From Kutzneria buriramensis (lineage in GTDB: Bacteria; Actinomycetota; Actinomycetes; Mycobacteriales; Pseudonocardiaceae): DNA of 64,000 nucleotides. The notes under the pieces were generated by a model. It had not been told where the DNA came from, did not search any database, and saw nothing but the letters and a program-made list of their open reading frames with translations. Shown piece after piece: positions 9,526-18,672 of the stretch. Every line of letters begins with the position of its first letter. Within the stretch, counting starts at the first letter, position 1. Both the position numbers and the translations under genes were made by a program. The stretch covers positions 186,001-250,000 of the forward strand of contig NZ_QUNO01000008.1 of the NCBI RefSeq assembly GCF_003387475.1. The letters run 5' to 3'.

Positions 9526-10371
9526 ATGACCACCCGCCGTGAGTTGATCGACGCCGTCATCCCGCTGATCACCGAGAACTACGTGTTCCCCGACGTCGCC
9601 GAGAAGGTGGCGGAAGTGTTGCGGCGCAACGACTACGAGCACCTCACCGACGTCGCCGCGTTCGCCGCGGCGGTCACCGAGGATCTCCAGTCGGTCAACG
9701 GCGACAAGCACCTGCGCCTGCTGTACGAGATCCCGGCCCCGCCGGCGGTCACCAAGCAGCACGGCTTCGACAAGGTCGAGATCCTCGACGGCAACATCGG
9801 CTACCTCGAGAACACGCGGCTGCGCCAGGCCGGGACGCACGGCGACTTCGCGGCCGCCGCGATGACGCTGCTCGCCGACACCGACGCGCTGATCATCGAC
9901 CTGCGCCGCTGCCGCGGCGGCGACCCGGCGATGGTGTCGCTGCTGTGCGCCTACCTGTTCGACGAGTCCAAGCACGTCAACGACATCTACTTCCGTCCGG
10001 ACGACGTGACCGTGCAGTTCTGGACCCCGCCGTACGTGCCGGGCCGGCGTTTCGGCGGCGAGAAGCCGGTCTGGGTGCTCACCAGCGCCATGACGTTCTC
10101 CGGCGGCGAGGAGCTCGCCTACAACCTCCAGCAGACCGGCCGTGGGACGGTCATCGGCGAGACCACCCGCGGCGGCGCGCACCCGACGGACTGGCACGAG
10201 GTCGCCGAGCACCTCTACGCCACCGTCCCACACGCGCGCTCGATCAACCCCGAGTCCGGCACCAACTGGGAGGCCGTCGGCGTCGCGCCGGACATCGAGG
10301 CGCCGGCCGCCGACGCCCTGGACATCGCCCTCGACCTGGCGCGCAAGGCCGTGACGACACCGTCGCCGTGA
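9526..10371 (+). CDS. S41-family peptidase (tail-specific protease/IRBP-like)
   Basis: 281-aa protein of the S41 serine peptidase family. The N-terminal helical part (MTTRRELIDAVIPLITENYV...) is the usual lead-in of IRBP-like members, IDLRRCRGGDPAMV is the conserved strand-turn before the active site, and VWVLTSAMTFSGGEELAYNL carries the nucleophilic serine (SAMTFSGGEE pattern). GETTRGGAHPTD follows as in the family. There is no signal peptide, so it is either cytoplasmic or exported in an unseen way; no PDZ domain is evident. Substrate unknown. It stands alone between the phosphatase and an exported AMIN-like protein. Confidence 0.85.
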   Translation: MTTRRELIDAVIPLITENYVFPDVAEKVAEVLRRNDYEHLTDVAAFAAAVTEDLQSVNGDKHLRLLYEIPAPPAVTKQHGFDKVEILDGNIGYLENTRLRQAGTHGDFAAAAMTLLADTDALIIDLRRCRGGDPAMVSLLCAYLFDESKHVNDIYFRPDDVTVQFWTPPYVPGRRFGGEKPVWVLTSAMTFSGGEELAYNLQQTGRGTVIGETTRGGAHPTDWHEVAEHLYATVPHARSINPESGTNWEAVGVAPDIEAPAADALDIALDLARKAVTTPSP

Positions 10372-10459
10372 CGACACCAAGTCTTTACCCGAGCAGGCAA
10401 CGCGACCCGAGATCGTCACGTCCACTCCCCATCGATTGCCCACTTTGTCGGGAGTCACC

Positions 10460-10930
10460 GTGAAAAGACACAGACCTCTCGTCGCCGCCCTACTCGCTCT
10501 GCTGGCCCTGTTCGCCTTCGTGCCGTCGGCGAACGCCCAGCCCACCGCCGAGCTGACCAACATCCGCGTCGGCGCCCACCCCGGCTACGACCGCATCGTG
10601 TTCGACCTGACCGCCCTGCCGGCCACCCAGAACGTCAAGTACGTCGCGCAACTCGTCCGCGACCCGAGCGGCATGCCGGTTTCCCTGCCGGGCAACGCGT
10701 TCGTCCAGGTCACGATGACCGGCGCGGCCGCGCACGACGCCGACGGCAACCTCACCTACACCGGCCCGCAGATGTTCACCACGCCGCAGCTGGCCAACGT
10801 CCGCGCCGTCGCGCTCATCGGCGACTTCGAGGGCGTGGTCACCGTCGGCCTCGGTCTGCGCCACCGCGCGCCCGTCCACATGTTCACCCTCACGGGGCCG
10901 AATCGCCTGGTAGTGGACGTGAACCACTGA
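10460..10930 (+). CDS. Exported AMIN-like domain protein
   Basis: 156-aa secreted protein of a family common in actinobacteria. GTG 10460 is chosen because GGGAG stands six bases upstream and the product then begins with a clean signal peptide (VKRHRPLVAALLALLALFAF..., cleavage after SANA near residue 25). The mature part is one beta-rich domain with GAHPGYDRIVFDL, ALIGDFEGVVTVGLGL and a terminal NRLVVDVNH; this pattern matches the AMIN-like domain, related to the AMIN domains that anchor amidases and secretins to the cell wall. A cell-wall-associated role is an inference. TTG 10436 would add eight codons but has no ribosome site. Confidence 0.7.
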   Translation: MKRHRPLVAALLALLALFAFVPSANAQPTAELTNIRVGAHPGYDRIVFDLTALPATQNVKYVAQLVRDPSGMPVSLPGNAFVQVTMTGAAAHDADGNLTYTGPQMFTTPQLANVRAVALIGDFEGVVTVGLGLRHRAPVHMFTLTGPNRLVVDVNH

Positions 10931-11027
10931 CCCCGCGTGACCGCCGCACCACTCATTTGACCGATGACCGGGCCGGTTGGCAGCACGTACGGTGGGCGAG
11001 TCAGGGTCCCCTAACCAGGAGGTTCCG

Positions 11028-11132
11028 ATGGACCAGGAAAGCGGCCTGCTGATCAGCGTCGAGAAGATCGACGCCGCGGTCGACCGCGGCAAGGCCAACG
11101 GGGCCGTTGCCGACAACGACGGCAACGACTGA
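11028..11132 (+). CDS. 34-aa acidic peptide, possible RiPP precursor
   Basis: A short gene of 34 codons: ATG 11028 with a perfect AGGAGG (11017-11022) five bases upstream, stop TGA at 11130-11132, and the GTG of the cupin gene starting at the very next base. The peptide begins MDQESGLLISVEK and ends ADNDGND; it has no cysteine, serine is limited to the N-terminal half, and the C-terminus is rich in Asp/Asn/Gly. The arrangement (tiny gene, strong ribosome site, immediately adjacent JmjC-type cupin) suggests a substrate peptide whose Asp/Asn/Arg residues are hydroxylated by the neighbour, or a regulatory leader peptide. I do not recognise the family. Function is inference only. Confidence 0.6.
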   Translation: MDQESGLLISVEKIDAAVDRGKANGAVADNDGND

Positions 11133-12323
11133 GTGACCGGCATTCCCACCCTGGCTGACCTCGTCGCACCGGTCGAGGTCAGCCAGTTCTTCACCTCGGT
11201 GCAGGGCCGGACGCACCGCCGGTTCGCCGGCCAGGCCGGCCGGTTCGCGCGGCTGCTGCCCTGGACGGACCTCAACCGCGCGCTGCGCCAGCACCGTCTG
11301 GACTTCCCGCGCCTGCGGCTGGCCCACGACGGCGCGGTGGTGCCCGTGCACACCTACACCGAGATGGTGGACACCCGCCGCAACGGGCAGGTGCCGAGGC
11401 TGCTCAACGCCCCGCTGTCGGAGAAGCTGCGCGACGGCGCGACCCTGGTGCTCGACTCCGTGCAGGAGATGTTCGAGCCGGTCGGCGACCTGGCCGCGAC
11501 GCTGGAACACGACCTGCGGGAGAAGATCCAGGTCAACCTGTACGCCGGCTGGGGCACCACGCACGGCTTCGACGTGCACTGGGACGACCACGACGCGTTC
11601 ATCATCCAGATCGCCGGCCGCAAGCGCTGGCGCATCCACGGCGTGAGCCGGCCGTTCCCGCTGATGCGCGACATCGAACTGCCGCAGCGCCCCGAGGGCG
11701 AGCCGATCGACGACTTCATGCTGGAAGACGGCGACGTGCTGTACCTGCCGCGCGGCCACTGGCACGACGTGTCGGCGGTGGGGGAGCAGTCGCTGCATCT
11801 GACCATCGGCTTCAACCGGGCGACCGGCGTCGACCTGGTGGCGTGGCTGGCCGACCAGCTGCGCGTGGACCAGCTGTTCCGCGAGGATCTGCCGCGCTTC
11901 GGGACCGCCGAGGACCGGGCGACACGCGCGAAACAGCTCCGCGAGCAGCTCGTCGCGCGGCTGACCGACGACGTGGTGGACCGCTTCCTCACCGACCGCG
12001 ACGCGCAGGCGCCCGCGCACAGCCGGCTCGGCCTGCCGTTCACGGCGACCCCCGGCCTGCTGCCGGAGGGCGACGAGGAAGAGGTGCTGCTGGTCGTGCC
12101 GAGGGCCGTCCTGGAGCCTGGAGACGGCACGATCGCGCTGGCCGCGGCCGGGAAACGCCTGGTCTTCGCGGCCGCGGCGGAGCCCGTCCTGACCGCGTTG
12201 CTGCCGGCGCAGCCGCTGTCCATCAAGACGTTGGTCGAGGTGGCCGCGCCGACGCTGGATCGGAAGACCGTCCGGGCGCTGCTCGGAGAACTGGTGAAGC
12301 ACGGGGTGCTGTCCCCGCGCTAG
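11133..12323 (+). CDS. JmjC-type cupin oxygenase (NO66/MINA53, Cupin_4 family)
   Basis: 396-aa 2-oxoglutarate/Fe(II) oxygenase of the ribosomal-oxygenase-like Cupin_4 family. The Fe ligands are visible: His149 and Asp151 in VHWDDHD, and distal His211 in YLPRGHWHDVS; GRKRWRIHG (162-170) and SLHLTIGF (220-227) complete the double-stranded beta-helix as in NO66. The C-terminal 150 residues look like the dimerisation and winged-helix domains (ending KTVRALLGELVKHGVLS). Such enzymes hydroxylate His or Arg side chains of ribosomal proteins, and related cupins modify ribosomal peptides. The GTG start abuts the stop of the 34-aa peptide gene, so the two are translated from one mRNA; the peptide is a natural candidate substrate (inference). 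Confidence 0.88.
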   Translation: MTGIPTLADLVAPVEVSQFFTSVQGRTHRRFAGQAGRFARLLPWTDLNRALRQHRLDFPRLRLAHDGAVVPVHTYTEMVDTRRNGQVPRLLNAPLSEKLRDGATLVLDSVQEMFEPVGDLAATLEHDLREKIQVNLYAGWGTTHGFDVHWDDHDAFIIQIAGRKRWRIHGVSRPFPLMRDIELPQRPEGEPIDDFMLEDGDVLYLPRGHWHDVSAVGEQSLHLTIGFNRATGVDLVAWLADQLRVDQLFREDLPRFGTAEDRATRAKQLREQLVARLTDDVVDRFLTDRDAQAPAHSRLGLPFTATPGLLPEGDEEEVLLVVPRAVLEPGDGTIALAAAGKRLVFAAAAEPVLTALLPAQPLSIKTLVEVAAPTLDRKTVRALLGELVKHGVLSPR

Positions 12324-12328
12324 CTGTG

Positions 12329-12334
12329 TAAGAT
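12329..12334 (+). promoter_or_regulatory. Predicted -10 hexamer of the ferredoxin-like gene (leaderless)
   Basis: TAAGAT ends five bases before the ATG at 12340. No Shine-Dalgarno sequence precedes the start, so the mRNA should begin at or next to the start codon. It touches the iron box at 12334-12352. Confidence 0.55.
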
Positions 12335-12352
12335 TAGGTATGCCTAAGGTAA
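12334..12352 (+). promoter_or_regulatory. DtxR/IdeR-type iron box
   Basis: TTAGGTATGCCTAAGGTAA matches 15 of 19 positions of the DtxR/IdeR consensus (TTAGGTTAGCCTAACCTAA) and has a perfect inner palindrome TTAGG-TATG-CCTAA. It covers the transcription start and the ATG of the next gene, so binding of the iron-loaded repressor would block the start of transcription. Confidence 0.7.
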
Positions 12353-13266
12353 CTTCCGAGGATGCTTCACGGGGCTGTGCCTTCGTGACCAGGCTTCTCG
12401 GCGGCAACCCGGCCGGAACCGCGGCCCTGATGACGTCCTGGCTGCTGATCGAGCAGCCCGGGCCGTGGCCGGCCGACGCGCTGGAGACCGTGCTGGACGA
12501 GGCGTTCCCGGCCGGGCGGATGGAGCAGCTGCGGGCCCGTGGCCTGCGTCCGCTGCTCATCCGCGCGCCGGGCCGGCACCAGCGGTCCGCGCGGGCACCC
12601 CGAACCGTGTTCGTGGCCAGCGGGGTGCCGGGCGCCCGCTGGCTGGAGCGCCTCTTCGTCTCCGACCTCTCGGAGCTCGCCGACATCGACCTGGACGCCG
12701 TCGTCGAGGGACGGCCCGGCCACGGCGAGAACGTCACCTCGCCGCTGTTCCTCGCCTGCACCCACGGCGCCAAGGACATGTGCTGCGCCGTGCTGGGCCG
12801 GCCGGTCGCGGCCGCGCTGGCGGAGAACCATCCGGGACTGTCGTGGGAGGTCAGCCACGTCGGCGGCGACCGCTGGGCCGGCAACCTGCTCGTCGTGCCC
12901 GACGGCTTCCTGCACGGGCAGCTCACCCCGGCCGAGGCCGTGCTCGTCGCCAAGGACGCGCTGAAGGGCCAGGTGCAGCTGGAGCAGCTGCGCGGCCGGA
13001 CCGCGTCACCCACCCAGTGGACCCAGTACGCCGAGATCGCCGTCCGCCGGCACGCCGGCCTGCGCGGGCTGGACGACGCCGTCGCCACCGGTGAGCGGTT
13101 GAACGAGGACGACACCCGTACGGTGACAGTTCGGTGCCCGTTCGGGGTTTACGAGGTGACGGTCGGTCGGGAGTCGGCGGAGCACACCGGCTCCAGCCGC
13201 TGCGCCGGCCGCGTCGCCCCCACCGGCTTCCACGCCAGCACGCCACGCCTGCTGGCGACGGCTTGA
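12340..13266 (+). CDS. Sucrase/ferredoxin-like [2Fe-2S] protein, iron-regulated
   Basis: 308-aa protein of the sucraseferredoxin-like family, whose C-terminal part has a thioredoxin-like [2Fe-2S] ferredoxin fold. Visible: GCAFVTRLLGGNPAGTA at the start (Cys13 family-conserved), WLLIEQPGPWPADAL (about 30-45), CTHGAKDMCCAVLGRP (about 140-155, cluster/cysteine region) and HVGGDRWAGNLLVVPDG (about 170). An iron box overlaps the start codon, so it should be made under iron starvation; a role as a redox partner in iron release or uptake is inferred from that. It begins 16 nt after the cupin gene but has its own leaderless promoter. A structured repeat element follows it. Confidence 0.82.
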   Translation: MPKVTSEDASRGCAFVTRLLGGNPAGTAALMTSWLLIEQPGPWPADALETVLDEAFPAGRMEQLRARGLRPLLIRAPGRHQRSARAPRTVFVASGVPGARWLERLFVSDLSELADIDLDAVVEGRPGHGENVTSPLFLACTHGAKDMCCAVLGRPVAAALAENHPGLSWEVSHVGGDRWAGNLLVVPDGFLHGQLTPAEAVLVAKDALKGQVQLEQLRGRTASPTQWTQYAEIAVRRHAGLRGLDDAVATGERLNEDDTRTVTVRCPFGVYEVTVGRESAEHTGSSRCAGRVAPTGFHASTPRLLATA

Positions 13267-13276
13267 TCGGCACTGC

Positions 13277-13433
13277 GCGAGGCCGCGCCGGTGCCTGGAG
13301 TGGTTGGCGGATTTCGAAGGCCGCCACTTAAGCGCCCCATTGCTGAGCCGATGCGGCGTTCGAAATCCGGCAAGCGAAGGCGCCGGATCGAGCGGCCGAG
13401 CCCCGCGCGGAACGCGCGGCGATAAGCACAGTC
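13277..13433 (+). repeat. Structured intergenic element, copy 1 (variant inner stem)
   Basis: Shares GCGAGGCCGC (13277-13286), GCCGGTGCCT (13287-13296), CAAGCGAAGG (13371-13380) and the hairpin CCGCGCG-GAA-CGCGCGG (13403-13419) with the copies at 21269, 34241 and 47761. The inner stem is different: GGATTTCGAA (13309-13318) pairs with TTCGAAATCC (13359-13368). The middle stem is kept through a G-T wobble pair. It fills most of the 232-nt gap between the ferredoxin-like gene and the DUF948 gene. Confidence 0.7.
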
Positions 13434-13498
13434 GGCGCGGGTGGCCAAACGGCCGGGCGATAAGGTGACCTTCTTCCCATGTTCCGCTAGGAGGATCC

Positions 13499-13900
13499 GT
13501 GTCACCGGAGTGGATCACCGCGCTGGTGGTGGCCGCCGTCGTCGTCGTGCTGGCGGTGGTGATCGTGCTGCTGATCGTGCTGGTCAAGCTCGGCCGCACG
13601 CTGGACGAGGCGACCAGGGCGATCCGCAAGGCGCACGAGAACAGCGAGCCGCTGTTCGTCGAGGCCAACACGACGCTGACCCACGTCAACACCCAGCTGG
13701 AGCGGGTGGACGGCATCACCGCGAACGCCCGCGCGGTCAGCGGCAACGTCTCCGCGCTCACCTCGCTGTTCACCGCCACGCTGGGCGGCCCGCTGGTGAA
13801 AGCGGCTGCGCTTTCCTACGGGATCAGCAAAGCTGTGAGGGCTCGCCGCGCCAAGGCGGCGGGCAAGGACAAGCGGCGACCCAGGCGCGGGAGGCGATGA
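13499..13900 (+). CDS. DUF948 membrane-anchored protein
   Basis: 133-aa protein of the DUF948 family found upstream of alaS in many actinobacteria. GTG 13499 has AGGAGG eight bases upstream. One transmembrane segment (about residues 7-31, VVAAVVVVLAVVIVLLIVLV) is followed by a helical, probably coiled-coil part with ARAIRKAHENSEPLFVEAN-type heptads and a very basic tail ([11 protein letters not shown]). It may act in envelope organisation; no function is established. Its stop overlaps the next gene (ATGA at 13897-13900), so the pair is translationally coupled. Confidence 0.85.
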   Translation: MSPEWITALVVAAVVVVLAVVIVLLIVLVKLGRTLDEATRAIRKAHENSEPLFVEANTTLTHVNTQLERVDGITANARAVSGNVSALTSLFTATLGGPLVKAAALSYGISKAVRARRAKAAGKDKRRPRRGRR

Positions 13901-14178
13901 TGCGACGGCTGTTCTGGCTGGGCGTCGGCGTCGCCGCCGGCGTCGTGGTGACGCGTAAAGTCGCTGGTATGACCTTCAAGGCCACCCCCGCCGGCGTCGC
14001 CGAGAACCTCGGCGACGCCATGCGCGAGATGGCCGGCGCCATCGGCACCTTCGGGGCCGATGTGCGGGCCGGCATGAGCGAGCGCGAGGACGAGCTGGCC
14101 CGCGAGGTGCAGGAGAAGACCGGCTACAGCTACTCGCGTAGCGCCGAGGCGCGAGCGCGCAGGGCGGGCGGCAACTAG
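13897..14178 (+). CDS. Small conserved membrane protein upstream of alaS (DUF6167-like)
   Basis: 93-aa protein beginning [20 protein letters not shown], one N-terminal membrane segment, then an amphipathic helical part ([21 protein letters not shown]...) and an Arg-rich end. Small proteins of this kind sit between the DUF948 gene and alaS in many actinobacterial genomes. It starts at ATG 13897 (or the second ATG, 13900), overlapping the DUF948 stop. Function unknown; the co-translation suggests that it works with the DUF948 protein at the membrane. Confidence 0.75.
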   Translation: MMRRLFWLGVGVAAGVVVTRKVAGMTFKATPAGVAENLGDAMREMAGAIGTFGADVRAGMSEREDELAREVQEKTGYSYSRSAEARARRAGGN

Positions 14179-14233
14179 TTCCCGCTCGCCGTACCGCGCC
14201 CACCTTCACCTGACCACGCAAGGAACTCGAGCC

Positions 14234-16894
14234 GTGCAGACCCACGAGATCATCAAGCGCTTCCGCGAGCACTTCGAGCGCAACGGCCACACGGTCGTGC
14301 CCAGTGCCTCGCTCATCCTCGACGACCCGACGCTGCTGTTCGTCAACGCCGGCATGGTGCCGTTCAAGCCGTACTTCCTCGGCGAGGCCCCGGCCCCGTA
14401 CAAGCGCGCCACCAGCGTGCAGAAGGTCGTCCGCACGCCGGACATCGACGAGGTCGGCAAGACCACCCGGCACAACACGTTCTTCCAGATGGCCGGCAAC
14501 TTCTCCTTCGGCGACTACTTCAAGGAAGGCGCCATCACGCTGGCCTGGGAGCTGATCACCAAGTCCCAGGACGAGGGCGGCTACGGCTTCGACCCGAACC
14601 GCATCTGGGTCACCGTCTACCAGGACGACGACGAGGCCATCGAGCTCTGGGAGAAGATCGCCGGCCTGCCGGCCGAGCGCATCCAGCGCCGCGACGGCCT
14701 GGACAACTACTGGGACATGGGCGTTCCCGGCCCCGGCGGCCCCTGCTCGGAGATCTACTACGACCGCGGCCCCGAGCACGGCAAGGACGGCGGCCCGGTC
14801 GCCGACGAGGACCGGTACCTGGAGATCTGGAACCTGGTCTTCATGCAGGACGTCCGCGGCGAGCAGAGCCCCAAGTACGGGCACAAGCCGATCGGCGAGC
14901 TGCCGGCCAAGAACATCGACACCGGCATGGGCGTCGAGCGGGTGGCCATGCTGCTCCAGAACGTGGAGAACGTCTACGAGACGGACCTGATCCGCGCCGT
15001 CATCACCAAGGCCGAGGAGCTGTCCGGCAAGCGCTACGGCGACAACGAGGTCGACGACGTCCGGTTCCGCGTCATCGCCGACCACGCCCGCAGCGGCACG
15101 ATGATCGTCAACGACGGCGTCAGCCCCGGCAACGAGGGCCGCGGCTACGTGCTGCGCCGCCTGCTGCGCCGGATCGTGCGCTCCTCCCGCCTGCTCGGCA
15201 TCACCGAGCCGGTGCTGGGCACCTTCGCCGCCGTCGTGCGGGACGAGATGGGCGAGTCCTACCCCGACCTGGTGGCCAGCTTCGAGCGGGTCGACGCCGT
15301 GGTCCGGGCCGAGGAGGACGCCTTCCTCGCCACGCTGACCACCGGCTCGAAGATGTTCGAGACGGCCGCCGACGAGACCCGGTCGGCCGGCGGCACCACG
15401 CTGTCCGGCGACAGGGCCTTCCAGCTGCACGACACGTACGGCTTCCCGATCGACCTGACCCTGGAGATGGCCGCCGAGCAGGGCCTGAAGGTCGACGAGG
15501 AGGGCTTCCGCCGGCTCATGACCGAGCAGCGGCAGCGCGCCAAGGCCGACGCCGCCGCCCGCAAGACCGGCCACGGCGACGCCTCGGCCTACCGGGCCGT
15601 GCTGGAGGACCACGGGCGCACCGACTTCCTCGGCTACGACCAGCTGGGCAGCGAGGCCCGCGTGGTCGGCCTGCTCGTCGGCGGCGTGGCCGTGCCGGCC
15701 GCTCCGGCCGGCGCCGAGGTCGAGGTCGTGCTGGACCGCACCCCGTTCTACGCCGAGGGCGGCGGCCAGCAGGCCGACTCCGGCCGGATCGTCACCGACG
15801 GCGCCGTGGTCGAGGTGCACGACGTGCAGTCGCCGGTGCCGGGCCTGACCGTGCACCGCGGCAAGGTCGTCTCCGGCGAGATCCTGCTCGACGCCGCCGT
15901 GCAGGCCGACGTGGACGTCTCGCGGCGCACCGCCATCGCTCGCTCGCACTCGGCCACCCACCTGGTGCACGCCGGCGTTCGCAAGGCCATCGGCGAGACG
16001 GCCGCCCAGGCCGGTTCGCTCAACGCCCCGGGCCGGCTGCGCTTCGACTTCACCTCGCCGGGCGGGGCCGTGCCGGCCAGTGTGCTCGCCGACGTCGAGG
16101 ACGAGGTCAACGACGTGCTGCTGCACGACTACGACGTGCAGGCCGAGATCATGACCATGGACGCCGCCCGCAAGTCCGGCGCCATGGCCCTGTTCGGCGA
16201 GAAGTACGGCGACCAGGTCCGGGTGGTCACCATCGGCGACTACTCCAAGGAGCTGTGCGGCGGCACGCACGTCGGCCGCTCCGGCGAGATCGGCGTGATC
16301 AAGCTGCTGTCGGAGGCCTCCATCGGCTCCGGCGTGCGGCGCGTGGAGGCCCTGGTCGGCCTGGACGCCTACCGCTTCCTGGCCCGCGAGCACGTGCTGG
16401 TGTCGCAGCTGGCCGAGCAGTTCAAGGCCCGTCCCGAGGAGCTGCCCGAGCGCATCGGGCAGACCGTGGAGCGGCTGCGCGCCGCCGAGAAGGAGCTGGA
16501 GCGCCTGCGCGGCGCCCAGCTGCTGTCCTCGGCCGGCGCCCTGGCCGACGGCGCCGAGAACCTGGGCGGCACGTTCCTGGTGGCCGCCGCCGCTCCCGAC
16601 GGCGTCTCCGGCAACGACCTGCGCGCCCTGGCCGTGGACGTGCGCGGCCGCCTCGGCGACAAGCCGGGCGTGGTGGCCCTGTTCTCGGCCGCCGACGACA
16701 AGGTCAGCTTCGTGGTCGCCACCACGGCCGCCGGCCGCGACAAGGGCCTGGCCGCCGGCAAGCTGGTGCCGGTGTTCGGTCCGGCCATCGGCGGCCGCGG
16801 CGGCGGCAAGCCGGACCTCGCCCAGGGCGGTGGCACCCAGCCGGGCGGCATCCCGGACGCCATCGCCGCCCTGCGGGCCGAGATCCGGAAGTGA
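14234..16894 (+). CDS. alaS: Alanine--tRNA ligase
   Basis: 886-aa class II synthetase charging tRNA-Ala; length is normal. The N-terminal catalytic domain starts [20 protein letters not shown], with [19 protein letters not shown] (motif 2 region) near residues 76-95. The editing domain carries the zinc ligands His572 and His576 ([10 protein letters not shown]) and Cys675 and His679 (CGGTH). The C-terminal domain ends [15 protein letters not shown], the usual glycine-rich C-Ala signature. The start is GTG 14234. The stop overlaps the GTG of an 81-nt intraoperonic repeat that leads into ruvX. Confidence 0.97.
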   Translation: MQTHEIIKRFREHFERNGHTVVPSASLILDDPTLLFVNAGMVPFKPYFLGEAPAPYKRATSVQKVVRTPDIDEVGKTTRHNTFFQMAGNFSFGDYFKEGAITLAWELITKSQDEGGYGFDPNRIWVTVYQDDDEAIELWEKIAGLPAERIQRRDGLDNYWDMGVPGPGGPCSEIYYDRGPEHGKDGGPVADEDRYLEIWNLVFMQDVRGEQSPKYGHKPIGELPAKNIDTGMGVERVAMLLQNVENVYETDLIRAVITKAEELSGKRYGDNEVDDVRFRVIADHARSGTMIVNDGVSPGNEGRGYVLRRLLRRIVRSSRLLGITEPVLGTFAAVVRDEMGESYPDLVASFERVDAVVRAEEDAFLATLTTGSKMFETAADETRSAGGTTLSGDRAFQLHDTYGFPIDLTLEMAAEQGLKVDEEGFRRLMTEQRQRAKADAAARKTGHGDASAYRAVLEDHGRTDFLGYDQLGSEARVVGLLVGGVAVPAAPAGAEVEVVLDRTPFYAEGGGQQADSGRIVTDGAVVEVHDVQSPVPGLTVHRGKVVSGEILLDAAVQADVDVSRRTAIARSHSATHLVHAGVRKAIGETAAQAGSLNAPGRLRFDFTSPGGAVPASVLADVEDEVNDVLLHDYDVQAEIMTMDAARKSGAMALFGEKYGDQVRVVTIGDYSKELCGGTHVGRSGEIGVIKLLSEASIGSGVRRVEALVGLDAYRFLAREHVLVSQLAEQFKARPEELPERIGQTVERLRAAEKELERLRGAQLLSSAGALADGAENLGGTFLVAAAAPDGVSGNDLRALAVDVRGRLGDKPGVVALFSAADDKVSFVVATTAAGRDKGLAAGKLVPVFGPAIGGRGGGKPDLAQGGGTQPGGIPDAIAALRAEIRK

Positions 16895-16971
16895 GCGAGC
16901 TTGCGAGCTCACCTTCAAGCACTGCGGCCTCTGCCGCGGGCCGACGAGCGCCTAGCGAGGAGTGCCCGTGG
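16891..16971 (+). repeat. 81-nt intraoperonic MIRU-like element, copy 1 (alaS-ruvX)
   Basis: Begins with GTG overlapping the alaS stop (GTGAGCGAGCTTGCGAGC) and ends at the ruvX start (GAGGAGTGCCCGTGG). It is homologous to 24232-24312 and 27709-27789. The mini-ORF starts VSELASS as in the others but lacks the terminal TGA (TGG here) and runs on into ruvX in another frame. Stop-to-start spacing is 73 nt if ruvX starts at 16968. Confidence 0.8.
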
Positions 16972-17453
16972 CTCGTAGCAAGGACAAGGCGCGGCGGTCC
17001 GGCCCCGAGTTCTCCCCGGGGCCGGGCCGCCGTCTAGGCGTCGACGTCGGGTCGGTACGGGTCGGTGTCGCGCTGAGCGATCCGTCGCCGATGCTGGCGT
17101 CGCCGCTGGTCACGCTGCCGCGCGAGGGCAGCGTGGAGGCGCTGGCAGGGCTGGCCGGCGAGCACGAGGTGGTGGAGGTCGTCGTCGGACTGCCGCGCAC
17201 GCTGGCCGGCAGGCACGGCACCGCCGCCGAGATCGCCACCGAGTTCGCCGCGCAGCTGGCTGAACGCCTCGACATGCCGGTGCGTCTTGCGGATGAGAGG
17301 CTGACGACGGTCACCGCGACCAGGGTGCTCGCCGACGCCGGCGTGCGCGGTCGGCGGCAGCGCGCCGTCGTCGACCAGGCCGCCGCCGTGGAGATCCTCC
17401 AGGCGTGGCTGGACGCGCGGGCCGCCGCACTCGCCAGGGAGGGCAGGCCGTGA
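16968..17453 (+). CDS. ruvX: Holliday junction resolvase-like RuvX/YqgF
   Basis: 161-aa YqgF-family protein, RNase H-like fold, with roles in Holliday junction resolution and 16S rRNA 5' end processing. The [15 protein letters not shown] strand (first acidic residue) lies near residue 26, [15 protein letters not shown] near 70 and [13 protein letters not shown] near 105; these carry the RNase H-type acidic residues. GTG 16968 is preferred to GTG 16962 because the upstream 81-nt repeat places the start at that position in its other copies. The stop TGA overlaps the mltG GTG (17450). Confidence 0.92.
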   Translation: MARSKDKARRSGPEFSPGPGRRLGVDVGSVRVGVALSDPSPMLASPLVTLPREGSVEALAGLAGEHEVVEVVVGLPRTLAGRHGTAAEIATEFAAQLAERLDMPVRLADERLTTVTATRVLADAGVRGRRQRAVVDQAAAVEILQAWLDARAAALAREGRP

Positions 17454-18670
17454 ACGACGTGAACGACGAGGTCTCCAGCGAGGTCGCCGAGGACGGTGAC
17501 GACTTCGACCTGTTCGAAGGCGACGAGGAGACCGGTTCGCGCAAGAAGCGCAAGCCGCGCCGCAAGCTGGTGCTGCTGGCGATCGTGCTGGTGGTGCTGA
17601 TCGGCGGCGGCTGGGGCGCGTACTACGGGGCCGGCTCGTACCTCGGCATCGGCGCGTACGGCAACTACTCCGGCGACGGCGACCAGGACGTGCTCGTCCA
17701 GGTCGACAACGGCGCCACCACCCGGGACATCGCCGACACGCTGCTGTCGATGGACGTGATCCGCACGGTGCGGGCGTTTCTGAACGCCTCGGCCGGCAAC
17801 GCCGAGGTCGGCAACGTGCAGCCCGGCTACTACGTGATGAAGACGCACATGTCCGGTGACGCGGCGGTGACCCGGCTGGTCGCGCCGGCCAGCCGCGTCG
17901 GCAATGTGCAGATCAAGGCCGGCACCCAGCTCGACGACACCAAGAACCCGGACAACACGACCAAGCCCGGGATCCTGTCGCAGCTGGCCGCGGCCAGCTG
18001 CGTGACGCTGAACGGCACCAAGAGCTGCGTGTCCGCGAACGACCTGCACAAGGCGGCGCAGACCGCCGACCCGACCAAGCTCGGCATTCCGGACTGGGCG
18101 GTGCCGTCGGTGCAGAAGGCTCTCCCGGCGAATCGGCTGGAAGGCCTGATCATCTCCGGCGTGTACGACGTGCGGCCGGGCACCGACGCGACGACGCTGC
18201 TGAAGTCGGTGCTGTCGCAGTCCGCGGCCAAGCTGAGCACGCTGCCGCAGACCTCGCAGGACACCGGCCTGACGCCGTACCAGGTGCTGGTGGCCGCGTC
18301 GCTGATCGAGCGCGAGGCGATCACGTCCGACTTCGCCAAGGTGTCGCGGGTGATCTACAACCGGCTGGCCCGGGGCATCCCGATGGGCGACGACTCGACC
18401 ATCAACTACGTGCTCGACCAGCCGCTGCTGGCCACGTCCGACGCCGACCGGGCCAAGCCGGGGCCGTACAACACGTATCTCAACACCGGCCTGATGCCCA
18501 CGCCGATCTCGTCACCCAGCCAGGAAGCGCTGACCGCCGCGGTCAAGCCGGCCGACGGCCCCTGGCTGTTCTTCGTCAAATGCGACAAGGACGGCAACTC
18601 CTGCTTCGGCGTGACCCAGGCCGACCAGGACGCCAACGTTGCCAAGGCACACGCGGCGGGAGTGTTCTAG
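17450..18670 (+). CDS. mltG: Endolytic murein transglycosylase MltG
   Basis: 406-aa membrane-anchored lytic transglycosylase that cleaves nascent peptidoglycan strands and so limits glycan length. An acidic cytoplasmic N-terminus (about 1-36) and basic patch precede one membrane segment (about 39-60, [20 protein letters not shown]). The LysM-like subdomain follows ([17 protein letters not shown]), then the catalytic domain with Glu287 in SLIEREA, equivalent to the E. coli catalytic Glu. [13 protein letters not shown] and [17 protein letters not shown] are also diagnostic. GTG 17450 overlaps the ruvX stop; aroE follows after two bases. Confidence 0.95.
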   Translation: MNDVNDEVSSEVAEDGDDFDLFEGDEETGSRKKRKPRRKLVLLAIVLVVLIGGGWGAYYGAGSYLGIGAYGNYSGDGDQDVLVQVDNGATTRDIADTLLSMDVIRTVRAFLNASAGNAEVGNVQPGYYVMKTHMSGDAAVTRLVAPASRVGNVQIKAGTQLDDTKNPDNTTKPGILSQLAAASCVTLNGTKSCVSANDLHKAAQTADPTKLGIPDWAVPSVQKALPANRLEGLIISGVYDVRPGTDATTLLKSVLSQSAAKLSTLPQTSQDTGLTPYQVLVAASLIEREAITSDFAKVSRVIYNRLARGIPMGDDSTINYVLDQPLLATSDADRAKPGPYNTYLNTGLMPTPISSPSQEALTAAVKPADGPWLFFVKCDKDGNSCFGVTQADQDANVAKAHAAGVF

Positions 18671-18672
18671 AG

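Noticed and set aside
10957-10994. Sigma-70-type promoter before the 34-aa peptide gene
   Set aside because: TTGACC and TACGGT are present, but their spacing (26 nt) is wrong; no pair with acceptable spacing was found.
13976-16918. Long minus-strand open frame opposite alaS (980 codons)
   Set aside because: Shadow of alaS: in very GC-rich DNA the complementary frame stays open. The alaS motifs and zinc ligands prove the plus strand is coding.
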